Origin: an uncultured Clostridia bacterium
GTDB taxonomy: Bacteria; Bacillota; Clostridia; Lachnospirales; Lachnospiraceae
Reading direction: 5' to 3'
Length of the DNA stretch: 8,201 nucleotides
Assembly: GCA_946620335.1 (NCBI GenBank)
Contig: CAMONF010000128.1
Coordinates: forward strand, 1 to 8,201
The notes under the pieces were generated by a model that was not told the origin of the DNA, made no database searches, and was given only the letters and a program-made list of their open reading frames with translations. Position 1 is the stretch's first letter, and every line of letters starts with the position of its first letter. Shown in pieces: positions 1 to 5,128 of the stretch. The position numbers and the translations under genes are program-made.

Positions 1-71
1 TGGGAATCAGGGACGGTTCCTTTTCCCTGTTTTCTTTGAAAACTGGGAAAAGGAACCGTCCCTGATTCCCA
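1..71. repeat. REP-like perfect-arm palindrome, possibly cut by the window edge
   Basis: Bases 1-27 are the exact reverse complement of 45-71. The pairing continues inward (29-34 with 38-42 and 43) after one mismatch, leaving a TTT loop at 35-37, so this is a long hairpin. The 27-bp arm holds the core GGGACGGTTCC and is identical to three arms found at 5767-5896. The left side starts at base 1, so the element may extend outside the window. It lies downstream of the phosphodiesterase gene and could stop its transcription, but there is no clear T-tract inside the window. Known: GGGACGGTTC-type palindromes recur in many bacterial genomes, some linked to REP-associated tyrosine transposases. No such transposase is present here. 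Confidence 0.9.
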
Positions 72-111
72 CCGACCCTGATTCCAGTTCCGTCTCTGAT
101 TGCCACCGTCT
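54..111. repeat. Degenerate tandem copies of the REP-arm end
   Basis: The outer end of the palindrome arm (CCGTCCCTGATTCCCA, 56-71) is followed by two imperfect copies: CCGACCCTGATTCCA at 72-86 and CCGTCTCTGATTGCCA at 90-105. These look like older, mutated pieces of the same repeat lying beside an intact one. No gene is needed to explain this stretch. Confidence 0.75.
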
Positions 112-134
112 CCCCCAGGCCCTCGACCGGGTTT

Positions 135-797
135 TCATTTTCCCGCCTGATAGAGCTCCATCTTCATGATCAGCCCCTCCGCATCGATTCCGGGATGGGT
201 CAGGTAGAGTCGGCAAATCTGGTCCGCCAGGTCCTCGGAAATACGGTACTTTCCGGCAATTTCCTGCACCGTGCGGCTCTTGTTCACATCTCTCACAATG
301 CCCTCGACCATATCCCTGAGGTCGCCGGCCGGGGCCTTCGTCTGCTTCTCCCCATGGGCAAACGTCAGCTTCCTGACTTCCACCTGCCCATCCTTAATCT
401 CCATGATCATCATGGTGATGGGCTGGGTAAACCGCCGCGGCCCGCAGCTGCCAGGGTTCAGAAAAAGAGTCTCCCCATGGCGCGTCTCTTCATACCTGTG
501 GGAATGTCCGAAAATGACCACATCCGCCTCGATTCCCGCCGGAATGTCCTTCTTCTTATGAGTCATGAAAAAACGCAGACCCGCCAGCTCGAAACTCTCC
601 GTCAGAGGAAGCGCCTGCGCCCAGTCCTTGTCTGCATTTCCCCGGACGACGGTCAGCGGGGCGATGGCCTCAAGAGTCGTCAATATCTCCGGTTTCGCGA
701 TGTCTCCGGCGTGGAGGATCCGGTCGCAGCCCTGAAGTGCCGCGAGGACATCGGGACGCAAAAGATTGTGCGTGTCTGAAATAATACCAATCACCAT
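135..797 (-). CDS. YfcE/MJ0936-type metallophosphoesterase with a C-terminal helical extension
   Basis: A predicted cytoplasmic, metal-dependent phosphodiesterase of 220 residues. The calcineurin-like metal-site motifs appear in order: D-x-H at 8-10 (SDTH), GD at 31-32, GNAD at 53-56, H80 (MTH), GHSH at 97-100, then NPGS at 114-117. This pattern fits the YfcE family, which hydrolyses small phosphodiesters in vitro; the real substrate is unknown. Family members usually end soon after the core. Here about 65 further residues (roughly 156-220) look helical, with a stretch near 175-200 (TVQEIAGKYRISEDLADQIC) resembling a helix-turn-helix. The ATG at 797 is preceded by GAGGCGG, which overlaps the smr stop codon (15 bp between genes), so it is probably the last gene of a mutT-smr-phosphodiesterase operon. 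The 3' end reads GGGAAAATGA, so its stop overlaps the ATG of a 43-codon ORF running into the REP palindrome; I do not call that a gene. Confidence 0.9.
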   Translation of the reverse strand: MVIGIISDTHNLLRPDVLAALQGCDRILHAGDIAKPEILTTLEAIAPLTVVRGNADKDWAQALPLTESFELAGLRFFMTHKKKDIPAGIEADVVIFGHSHRYEETRHGETLFLNPGSCGPRRFTQPITMMIMEIKDGQVEVRKLTFAHGEKQTKAPAGDLRDMVEGIVRDVNKSRTVQEIAGKYRISEDLADQICRLYLTHPGIDAEGLIMKMELYQAGK

Positions 798-812
798 ATT
801 CTCACGTCCGCC

Positions 813-1061
813 TCAGTACAATTCCTTCAGCACCAGCACCGTAATTCCCGGATTGTCGCCCGGTATAATTCTTTTGACCTTGGGCTCGTACCGATACCAG
901 TCCTGAATGTTGGTTCTGAGACTGGTCCCCCTGTTGTATCCATGCACCAGCTGCAGCTGGTAGGTCGTCGGGCCGGCAGACGCCAGAGCGCGGTCGATGA
1001 CAGCCCTGGCCTCCTCCCAGCGCAGGCCGTGAAGGTCGATTTTCACAAATGCTCCGCTCAT
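813..1061 (-). CDS. Small single-domain Smr protein
   Basis: An 82-residue protein made almost entirely of an Smr (small MutS-related) domain. It carries the DLHG motif at 9-12 (KIDLHGLRWEEA) and the second motif LVHGYNRGTSLR at 38-49, followed by a conserved-looking end (PGDNPGITVLVLKEL). Smr domains are known as nucleases or nucleic-acid binding modules, either alone or attached to MutS2. No other domain is attached here. The usual second motif is HGxGxG; this copy has HGYNRG, so nuclease activity should not be assumed. The ATG at 1061 follows AGGAGAGGGA, and only 9 bp separate it from the upstream Nudix gene, so the two are likely co-transcribed and perhaps translationally linked. Confidence 0.88.
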   Translation of the reverse strand: MSGAFVKIDLHGLRWEEARAVIDRALASAGPTTYQLQLVHGYNRGTSLRTNIQDWYRYEPKVKRIIPGDNPGITVLVLKELY

Positions 1062-1070
1062 TCCCTCTCC

Positions 1071-1469
1071 TTATCCACAAAAACCAGCCGCCTCAGCGGC
1101 GATTCGCTCATTGATATCCTTGTCCGCCGGGCAGAACTCGTAATTGGGGATCTCCTCCGGCAGGATCCACTGAAGGTCCACGTGCTCGAGCAGCTTTGGC
1201 GTGCCCTCCGCAATTTCCGCGTGGAAAAGGGTCAGCCGTATGGTAATGTCCGGATACTCGTGGACAACTTCCATAAAAACGTCGCCCACAGACACCGTGA
1301 CATCCAGTTCCTCCCGGCACTCACGGACCAAAGCTTCCTGCTTGGTCTCACCCGGCTCAACCTTGCCGCCCACATATTCCCACAGCAGCGGACGCGCCTT
1401 GTAGGCCGGCCGCCTGCAAATCATGAAACGTCCTCCATTCCAAATGAGGGCCGCCACCACATCAGTCAT
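1071..1469 (-). CDS. MutT/NudG-type Nudix hydrolase
   Basis: A 132-residue Nudix pyrophosphohydrolase, cytoplasmic. The Nudix box runs from G35 to V57: G-x5-E41-x7-R49-E50-C-R-E53-E54-L-D-V, giving the catalytic E residues and the R. The last glycine of the classic REUXEEXGU motif is aspartate here. The N-terminal strand VVAALIWNGGRFMICRRP, the LLWEYVGGKVEPGE segment and a C-terminal F-C-P-A-D near 112-116 resemble the MutT/NudG branch, which hydrolyses oxidised or modified nucleoside triphosphates; exact substrate not determined. The ATG at 1469 has GAGGTGA seven bases upstream. The smr and phosphodiesterase genes follow closely. Upstream lies the tandem mini-ORF region, and no convincing promoter is visible there, so transcription may come from the HD gene side. 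Confidence 0.9.
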   Translation of the reverse strand: MTDVVAALIWNGGRFMICRRPAYKARPLLWEYVGGKVEPGETKQEALVRECREELDVTVSVGDVFMEVVHEYPDITIRLTLFHAEIAEGTPKLLEHVDLQWILPEEIPNYEFCPADKDINERIAAEAAGFCG

Positions 1470-1507
1470 TAATAATCACCTCGTCGCAGCTGAATGCCCG
1501 CGGGCAC

Positions 1508-1729
1508 TCACATTTTCTCCTTCACAGAAATCTGGCATGCACCGCATGCCAGCCACATCCTCTCCATCAACAGGGACTTCTTCACTTTCCTGTCAGCCAC
1601 AGTTTCCCTGCCGTGAGGGACTTCTTCATTTCCCCGTCAGCCACAGTTTCCCTGCCGGAAGGGGCTTCTTCATTACCCCATCACTCGCAGCTTTCCTCGA
1701 GTCTCCTCCTCCGACAAAGCCATCTTCAC
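1508..1729 (-). repeat. 44-bp tandem repeats forming a chain of overlapping mini-ORFs
   Basis: This is the gap between the HD gene and the mutT-type gene. A 44-bp unit recurs with starts near 1572, 1616 and 1660 on the plus strand, and the coding end of the HD gene (1721-1750) is a further, offset copy. On the minus strand each unit is a short ORF whose start overlaps the previous stop. GTG at 1729 overlaps the HD stop and gives an 18-codon ORF ending GKLRVMG (stop 1673-1675). ATG at 1673 gives MKKPLPAGKLWLTGK (stop 1626-1628). ATG at 1629 gives MKKSLTAGKLWLTGK (stop 1582-1584). GTG at 1585 opens a 25-codon ORF beginning VKKSLLM (stop 1508-1510). The shared end LTGK-stop equals the end of the HD protein (ELQLTGK). 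No unit has its own clear ribosome binding site; whether any is translated is unknown. Confidence 0.8.
1532..1552. other. Perfect 9-bp hairpin with 3-base loop
   Basis: CTGGCATGC (1532-1540), loop ACC, then GCATGCCAG (1544-1552). It sits in the last unit of the mini-ORF chain, about 65 bp upstream of the mutT-type gene. No T-tract follows on either strand, so it is not a standard intrinsic terminator. It could stabilise or process an RNA between the HD and mutT-type genes. Confidence 0.6.
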
Positions 1730-2292
1730 TTCCCCGTCAGCTGCAACTCCTCCGCATGGGCCTTCATCCCTTCGATGACAATCCCGGCGACATCCTTGAG
1801 GTCCATCCCCAGCATCTCGCAGCCCTTCAGAATCAGCGGACGGTCACACTTGGCAGCGAACCTCTTGTCTTTCCACTTCTTCATGAAGCTCTTGACCTCC
1901 AGGTCCGTGATGCCGTTGGGACGCATTCTGGCCGCCGCCTGGACGATGCCCGTAAGCTCATCCACCGTGAAAAGGCTCTTCTCCATATCGGAAATGGGTT
2001 CCACATCCGTGCAGATTCCATATCCATGGGACAAAATCGCCCGGATATCCTCCTCCGGAACACCCAGTTCCCGCAGCGGCTCCTCAGTATGGGCCAGATG
2101 CTCCTCCGGGAACTTCTCATAGTCGTAATCGTGCAGCCAGCCGACCGCCTCCCAATGTTCCTTGTCCGCACCGAAGTGGTCCGCCATGGCGCCCATGGCG
2201 GCGGACACATTGGCCGCATGGAGGATCAGATGGTCCTCCGTGACCATGGTGGCGTTGATTTCCTTTGCCTTTTCCAGTGTCAGCATTTCCAT
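1726..2292 (-). CDS. HD-domain hydrolase
   Basis: A 188-residue protein with an HD metal-binding pattern: H25 (HLILHAA), H54-D55 (GWLHDYDYEKFPEEH), H89 (ILSHGYG) and D111 (FTVDELTG). HD proteins are metal-dependent phosphohydrolases acting on nucleotides and related phosphoesters; the substrate of this one cannot be read from sequence. No membrane segment or second domain is visible, so it is probably a free cytoplasmic enzyme. The ATG at 2292 is preceded by GGGGAGGAG eight bases away. It starts 42 bp after the stop of the upstream Nudix gene, so the two are probably one operon. Its last codons, encoding ELQLTGK and the TGA stop, are repeated several times just downstream in the tandem array described at 1508-1729. 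Confidence 0.88.
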   Translation of the reverse strand: MEMLTLEKAKEINATMVTEDHLILHAANVSAAMGAMADHFGADKEHWEAVGWLHDYDYEKFPEEHLAHTEEPLRELGVPEEDIRAILSHGYGICTDVEPISDMEKSLFTVDELTGIVQAAARMRPNGITDLEVKSFMKKWKDKRFAAKCDRPLILKGCEMLGMDLKDVAGIVIEGMKAHAEELQLTGK

Positions 2293-2334
2293 AATAAAAC
2301 TCCTCCCCGAATACCGGGTATATGCTCAAGGCGC

Positions 2335-2739
2335 TCACCGCGCCAGGTACTGCTCCGCTTTCTCCAGAATCGCCCTGTCCGTGTCATAGGTGATTAAATT
2401 CATGGCCTCCCCATAGGGCAGCCAACAGATTCCCTGCACCTCCTCCGGCTGGTTGATTGTATCCATACTGTCCGCGCGGCCAATGAAATAAATAACATCC
2501 TTCATGTGCCCCGGCCTCGGACTATAGGTCACGGTCTCACGAAAGCCGGTATCCAACGTAACTGTGATGCCGGTCTCCTCCTGAATTTCGCGGACTGCGG
2601 TCTCGCTCTCCGTCTCATTTCCTTCCACATGCCCCTTGCACATGGCATAGTGGCCGCCGACCATATGCTCGAGCAGATAGACCCGACCGCCTTCATCCTC
2701 AAAATACACGACAGCACCGCAACTCTTCTCCATAATCAT
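2335..2739 (-). CDS. Nudix hydrolase, bis(5'-nucleosyl)-tetraphosphatase-like
   Basis: A Nudix enzyme of 134 residues from the chosen start. The box is complete: G36-x5-E42-x7-R50-E51-I-Q-E54-E55-T-G57-I. The N-terminal MEKSCGAVVYF, then a short loop before YAMCKGHVE, is the pattern of small Ap4A hydrolases, which split diadenosine tetraphosphate into ATP and AMP. This assignment is by family resemblance only. Three in-frame ATGs lie at 2757, 2739 and 2733. I choose 2739 because GGGAGG sits seven bases before it; the ATG at 2757 would lie upstream of that site, with no good one of its own. The gene is followed after 42 bp by the HD hydrolase. Upstream are two TTGACA hexamers but no matching -10, so its promoter is unclear and read-through from the acyltransferase is possible. 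Confidence 0.87.
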   Translation of the reverse strand: MIMEKSCGAVVYFEDEGGRVYLLEHMVGGHYAMCKGHVEGNETESETAVREIQEETGITVTLDTGFRETVTYSPRPGHMKDVIYFIGRADSMDTINQPEEVQGICWLPYGEAMNLITYDTDRAILEKAEQYLAR

Positions 2740-2814
2740 AGCAAAACCTCCCGTCATTTACTCACTGTCAAAACCGATTGTCAATCAGCCCGCCGTAATC
2801 TCCTTGTCTCAGCC

Positions 2815-3020
2815 GCATGCGGCAGGCCTTCACTTTTCGCAAGGCTCATTCAAAATAGCCAGAACAGAGGTCTGATTCCCAGGATTTTTGACCATCCCGC
2901 GTAGTTTCCTTACACCAGGTGCATGCGGCAGGCCTTCATTTCCCAAAGCCCTCATTCAAAATCCCCGGAAAAAAGGTCCGGCATCCCCGGATACCTCGCC
3001 GTCTCCTGGTAGAGCACGTC
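2815..3020 (-). repeat. 106-bp tandem duplication of the acyltransferase 3' end
   Basis: The region 2815-2914 repeats 2921-3020 with a period of about 106 bp. The first 18 bases (GCATGCGGCAGGCCTTCA) are identical at 2815 and 2921, and similarity continues through CTCATTCAAAAT into the coding end of the acyltransferase. In the gene's frame the true end reads YPGMPDLFSGDFE-stop and the copy reads SDLCSGYFE-stop, after a one-base deletion. So roughly 20 codons plus about 35 bp of downstream DNA were duplicated and have since diverged. The copy carries no start signal and is a relic, not a gene. A 12-bp palindrome (GCCGCATGCGGC, 2812-2823) lies at its left edge. The remaining gap to the Nudix gene (2740-2814) shows nothing I recognise. 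Confidence 0.85.
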
Positions 3021-4244
3021 ATAATTGATGCCGCCCTCCCTCAGCTGCCCGATAAAGGCATCCAGGATGTCCTGCTCCTCAAAATACTGAAGGAAGTTCA
3101 CATAGAAGCTCCCGTTCACAGCGCTGAGCTCCAGGGTGAGGGGTGTGGCGCTGGACGGCAGGGCCGTGCTCGGCAGGGCATGGAATTCCTGCACGTAGTA
3201 CTCCGCGTCCCCGAAAACACCCTTTCCGGTGTAGCTGACCGTAGCGGTCAGGCACGCCGTCAGGTTGTCCATGTCGGCCACACAGCGCGCGTGACGCTCC
3301 GCCATGGTGAGCCCTTTCAGGTCAGACATCAGCTGCTGATACTGTTTGATATCCTCCAGAACAGGGTCCGCGTCCGTCTGAAGACTCACCCGCCCGCGGA
3401 AGCAGGTCTCCTGCATGGAAAAAGGCAGCTTCTTGATTCTCTCGTCATAGACCAGGCGGGCATCGCCGACCAGGCTCTGATGGGCAAGCGGGGCTCTCAG
3501 CATGGGGCGCTGGTTCACGCACACGGCAATGACCGTCGGCAGCTCCTTATCCGGGTGTACCTGATCGATGGCCCGCGCGAGGAGAAGGGCCAGAATGGAG
3601 CTGGGACTCCCGTCGTTGGAGAGATTGAAGCTCATGAATTCATCCTCGGGAATGCGGATATTGAAGACGATGCACTTTTCCTGCAGGCGGACGACCTTGC
3701 TGTCGCGAAGCTGAAAAGCCGGACTCCGCCATTTGGGGATATGCAGGATACCCGGCGTCTCGATTTTCTCTCTGGCGGGGTCGGCCCACTCCAGGGGATC
3801 CACCGGATCTTCGGCAAGGCGAATGTTGTCATTTGCCAGCTGCCTGCCGTAATAGAGGGAGCAGTAGTAGTAAAGGAACGTCTTCAGCATCGGGTAAATC
3901 CCGCCGCCGTCCGTCAGGGCGTGATAACAGTCGATGTGGATTTTATTTTTCCACCAGCAATATACCAGCAGGTGGCCGGCCGTCTCCTCTGAGGCCAGCA
4001 GGACCGGCTCGTCCCGATGCAGGACAGGCACCGGCATGTCATTGTCCTCGAAAGTGAACTCCCCGCCGTGCACAGCAAGCCTGACACGGAAGTAGGGATA
4101 GCGCTCCATGGTCAGTCTTACCGCCTGCTGCAGCACAGCTTCCCTGACCATGTCCTTCATTTTGATGGTCAGGCGGAAGGTGTGGGGGTTGCCCGGCGTC
4201 GTCTCATAGATAGTTCTGAGTTCGGAAAATAAAGCGTGAATCAT
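2952..4244 (-). CDS. Condensation/alcohol-acetyltransferase superfamily enzyme
   Basis: A 430-residue protein of the CoA-dependent acyltransferase superfamily (chloramphenicol acetyltransferase / NRPS condensation domain / alcohol acetyltransferase fold). The active-site motif is YHALTDGGG at 107-115, corresponding to HHxxxDG with the first His replaced by Tyr; H108 would be the catalytic base, with D112 and G113 structural. The N-terminal layout (FRLTIKM, then REAVLQQAVRLTMERYPYFRVRL) matches stand-alone family members. It is free-standing, with no carrier-protein or adenylation domain and no nearby biosynthetic genes, so an alcohol or thiol acetyltransferase role is more likely than peptide synthesis; the substrate is unknown. 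No signal peptide or membrane helix. The ATG at 4244 has GAGAGG about eight bases upstream. The stop reads GAATGA, overlapping the ATG of a 41-codon ORF (2830-2955) that I leave uncalled. Confidence 0.82.
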   Translation of the reverse strand: MIHALFSELRTIYETTPGNPHTFRLTIKMKDMVREAVLQQAVRLTMERYPYFRVRLAVHGGEFTFEDNDMPVPVLHRDEPVLLASEETAGHLLVYCWWKNKIHIDCYHALTDGGGIYPMLKTFLYYYCSLYYGRQLANDNIRLAEDPVDPLEWADPAREKIETPGILHIPKWRSPAFQLRDSKVVRLQEKCIVFNIRIPEDEFMSFNLSNDGSPSSILALLLARAIDQVHPDKELPTVIAVCVNQRPMLRAPLAHQSLVGDARLVYDERIKKLPFSMQETCFRGRVSLQTDADPVLEDIKQYQQLMSDLKGLTMAERHARCVADMDNLTACLTATVSYTGKGVFGDAEYYVQEFHALPSTALPSSATPLTLELSAVNGSFYVNFLQYFEEQDILDAFIGQLREGGINYDVLYQETARYPGMPDLFSGDFE

Positions 4245-4276
4245 CCAATATCCTCTCAGGAAATTAATCTATCGTC

Positions 4277-4305
4277 ATTTTACACTGCTCTCCCCCGGCC
4301 TGCAA
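4277..4305 (-). promoter_or_regulatory. Candidate sigma-A promoter of the acyltransferase
   Basis: On the minus strand TTGCAG (4300-4305), exactly 17 bp, then TAAAAT (4277-4282). The -10 matches five of six consensus bases; the -35 matches only TTG. Transcription would begin near 4270, about 25 bases before the start codon, leaving room for the GAGAGG ribosome binding site. Confidence 0.45.
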
Positions 4306-4387
4306 CCCGCCCTTCCCGTATTCCGTCCCGATCTCATGCAAATAAAGACACTGCTGATCTTTTTACCGCAGGGAGTCATTTTTGAAG

Positions 4388-4393
4388 TATAAT
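4388..4393 (+). promoter_or_regulatory. Candidate -10 box for ridA
   Basis: A perfect TATAAT in an AT-rich patch (AAGTATAATAATGG), about 60 bp ahead of the ridA start. The only -35-like string is TTTACC at 4362-4367 with an overlong 20-bp spacer, so the promoter may be weak or need an activator. It points away from the acyltransferase promoter, making 4277-4393 a divergent control region. Confidence 0.45.
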
Positions 4394-4454
4394 AATGGCA
4401 GTTGATGTTCCCCAGGAACCCAGCCGCGATATCAAAAAAAGGAGGTTTTCCACC

Positions 4455-4823
4455 ATGCAAGTGATCGATACCAAAAACGCCCCCGGCGCCATCGGCCCCT
4501 ATTCCCAGGCCTACATCGCCTCCGGTCTGATTTTCACCTCCGGCCAGCTCCCCGTGGACCCGGCCACCGGTGACATGCCTGAAGGAATCGAAGCCCAGGC
4601 CGAGCAGAGCTGCAAAAATGTCCTTGCCATTCTCGAGGCGGCCGGCTCAGGCGCCGCCAAGGTCGTCAAAACCACCTGCTTCCTGGCCGAGATTGCGGAC
4701 TTCGCCGCCTTCAATGCCGTCTACGCCCGCTACTTCACCTCCAAGCCGGCCCGCAGCTGCTTTGCTGTCAAGGACCTGCCCAAGGGCGCTCTCTGCGAGA
4801 TTGAGTGCATTGCGGAAGCTTAA
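4455..4823 (+). CDS. ridA: RidA/YjgF-family imine deaminase
   Basis: A 122-residue RidA protein, the family's normal length. It hydrolyses reactive enamine/imine intermediates released by PLP enzymes such as threonine dehydratase, protecting the cell from metabolite damage; active as a cytoplasmic trimer. Visible marks: N-terminal IDTKNAPGAIGPYSQA with Y16, the VDPATGDMPEGIEAQ segment, and the signature PARSCFAVKDLPKGALCEIE with R100 (the substrate carboxylate-binding arginine, R105 in E. coli) and E115 (E120 in E. coli). An upstream in-frame ATG at 4395 is rejected: GGAGG at 4441-4445 sits nine bases before 4455 and homology starts there. It is a single-gene unit, with a divergent promoter region before it and a strong terminator after it. 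Its last nine codons are echoed 77 bp downstream. Confidence 0.95.
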   Translation: MQVIDTKNAPGAIGPYSQAYIASGLIFTSGQLPVDPATGDMPEGIEAQAEQSCKNVLAILEAAGSGAAKVVKTTCFLAEIADFAAFNAVYARYFTSKPARSCFAVKDLPKGALCEIECIAEA

Positions 4824-4950
4824 TTCATGAGAGCTTCACAGAATAAGGGCAGCTTCCCCAGCCGCTGCGCTGTGAGATCAGGTGTATCGCAGAAACCCAA
4901 ATCTTGAGAACTTCACAGATAATAACAGCTGCCCCGGTCACAGCTCTGCG
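4797..4950 (+). repeat. 77-bp tandem duplication of the ridA 3' end
   Basis: Bases 4797-4873 are repeated at 4874-4950. The end of ridA (C-E-I-E-C-I-A-E-A-stop) corresponds to C-E-I-R-C-I-A-E-T-Q in the copy, with four of the eight upstream codons differing only at the third base (ATT/ATC, TGC/TGT, ATT/ATC, GCG/GCA). The similarity goes on past the stop: TGAGAGCTTCACAGA (4828) against TGAGAACTTCACAGA (4905), then CAGCTTCCCC against CAGCTGCCCC. The copy has no start codon in frame and its end runs into the terminator hairpin. It is a decayed relic. Confidence 0.82.
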
Positions 4951-4993
4951 GAACGATACGTCCGCAGGGCTTTGGACCGGGGTCTTGTTTTTA
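4932..4993 (+). terminator. Intrinsic terminator of ridA
   Basis: An outer stem CCCCGGTC (4932-4939) with GACCGGGG (4975-4982), a small internal loop, then an 11-bp inner stem (4942-4952 with 4961-4971, one G-T wobble) and an 8-base loop. TCTTGTTTTTA follows at 4983-4993. This is a long, GC-rich, rho-independent terminator reading rightward. No T-tract follows on the other strand. Between here and the next promoter (4994-5037) I see nothing recognisable. Confidence 0.88.
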
Positions 4994-5037
4994 TGTCAGA
5001 AGTTCCGATTTGAACATGCGTAGCGCCTGAATTGTTC

Positions 5038-5066
5038 TGGACATCCCGCGGTCAAAACGTTATCAT
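5038..5066 (+). promoter_or_regulatory. Sigma-A-like promoter of the YczE-type gene
   Basis: TGGACA (5038-5043), a 17-bp spacer, then TATCAT (5061-5066): each box matches five of six consensus bases at ideal spacing. Transcription would start near 5073, giving a leader of about 55 bases. That leader contains a small perfect hairpin, CGGGC-AAA-GCCCG (5099-5111), ending five bases before the GGAGG ribosome binding site, which could affect access of the ribosome. Confidence 0.65.
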
Positions 5067-5128
5067 TTCTTCTGGTTGACATTACAAATAAAACCACCCG
5101 GGCAAAGCCCGAAACGGAGGTTCTGATC

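Noticed and set aside
195..779. Long plus-strand ORF (194 codons) opposite the phosphodiesterase gene
   Set aside because: It lies wholly antisense to a gene with clear family motifs, has no ribosome binding site and its translation shows no recognisable domain. Long antisense frames are expected at this GC content.
1572..1703. CRISPR array from the 44-bp repeats
   Set aside because: The units are contiguous with no unique spacers and match the end of the adjacent gene.
1423..2397. 324-codon plus-strand ORF across the mini-ORF region and HD gene
   Set aside because: Antisense to the HD gene, low-complexity translation in its first part produced by the 44-bp repeats, and no ribosome binding site.
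2756..2784. Promoter for the Ap4A-type Nudix gene from TTGACA at 2779-2784 (minus strand)
   Set aside because: The hexamer 17 bp downstream is GTAAAT, a poor -10, and the transcript would begin within about ten bases of the start codon. A second TTGACA (2766-2771) has no -10 at all.
2919..3992. 357-codon plus-strand ORF opposite the acyltransferase
   Set aside because: The minus-strand frame carries the acyltransferase motif and a proper start site; the plus frame has no domain or start signal.
5076..5081. Perfect TTGACA upstream of the YczE-type gene
   Set aside because: The sequence 16-18 bp downstream is GC-rich (CCGGGC) and no -10 exists. The TGGACA/TATCAT pair at 5038-5066 is far better.
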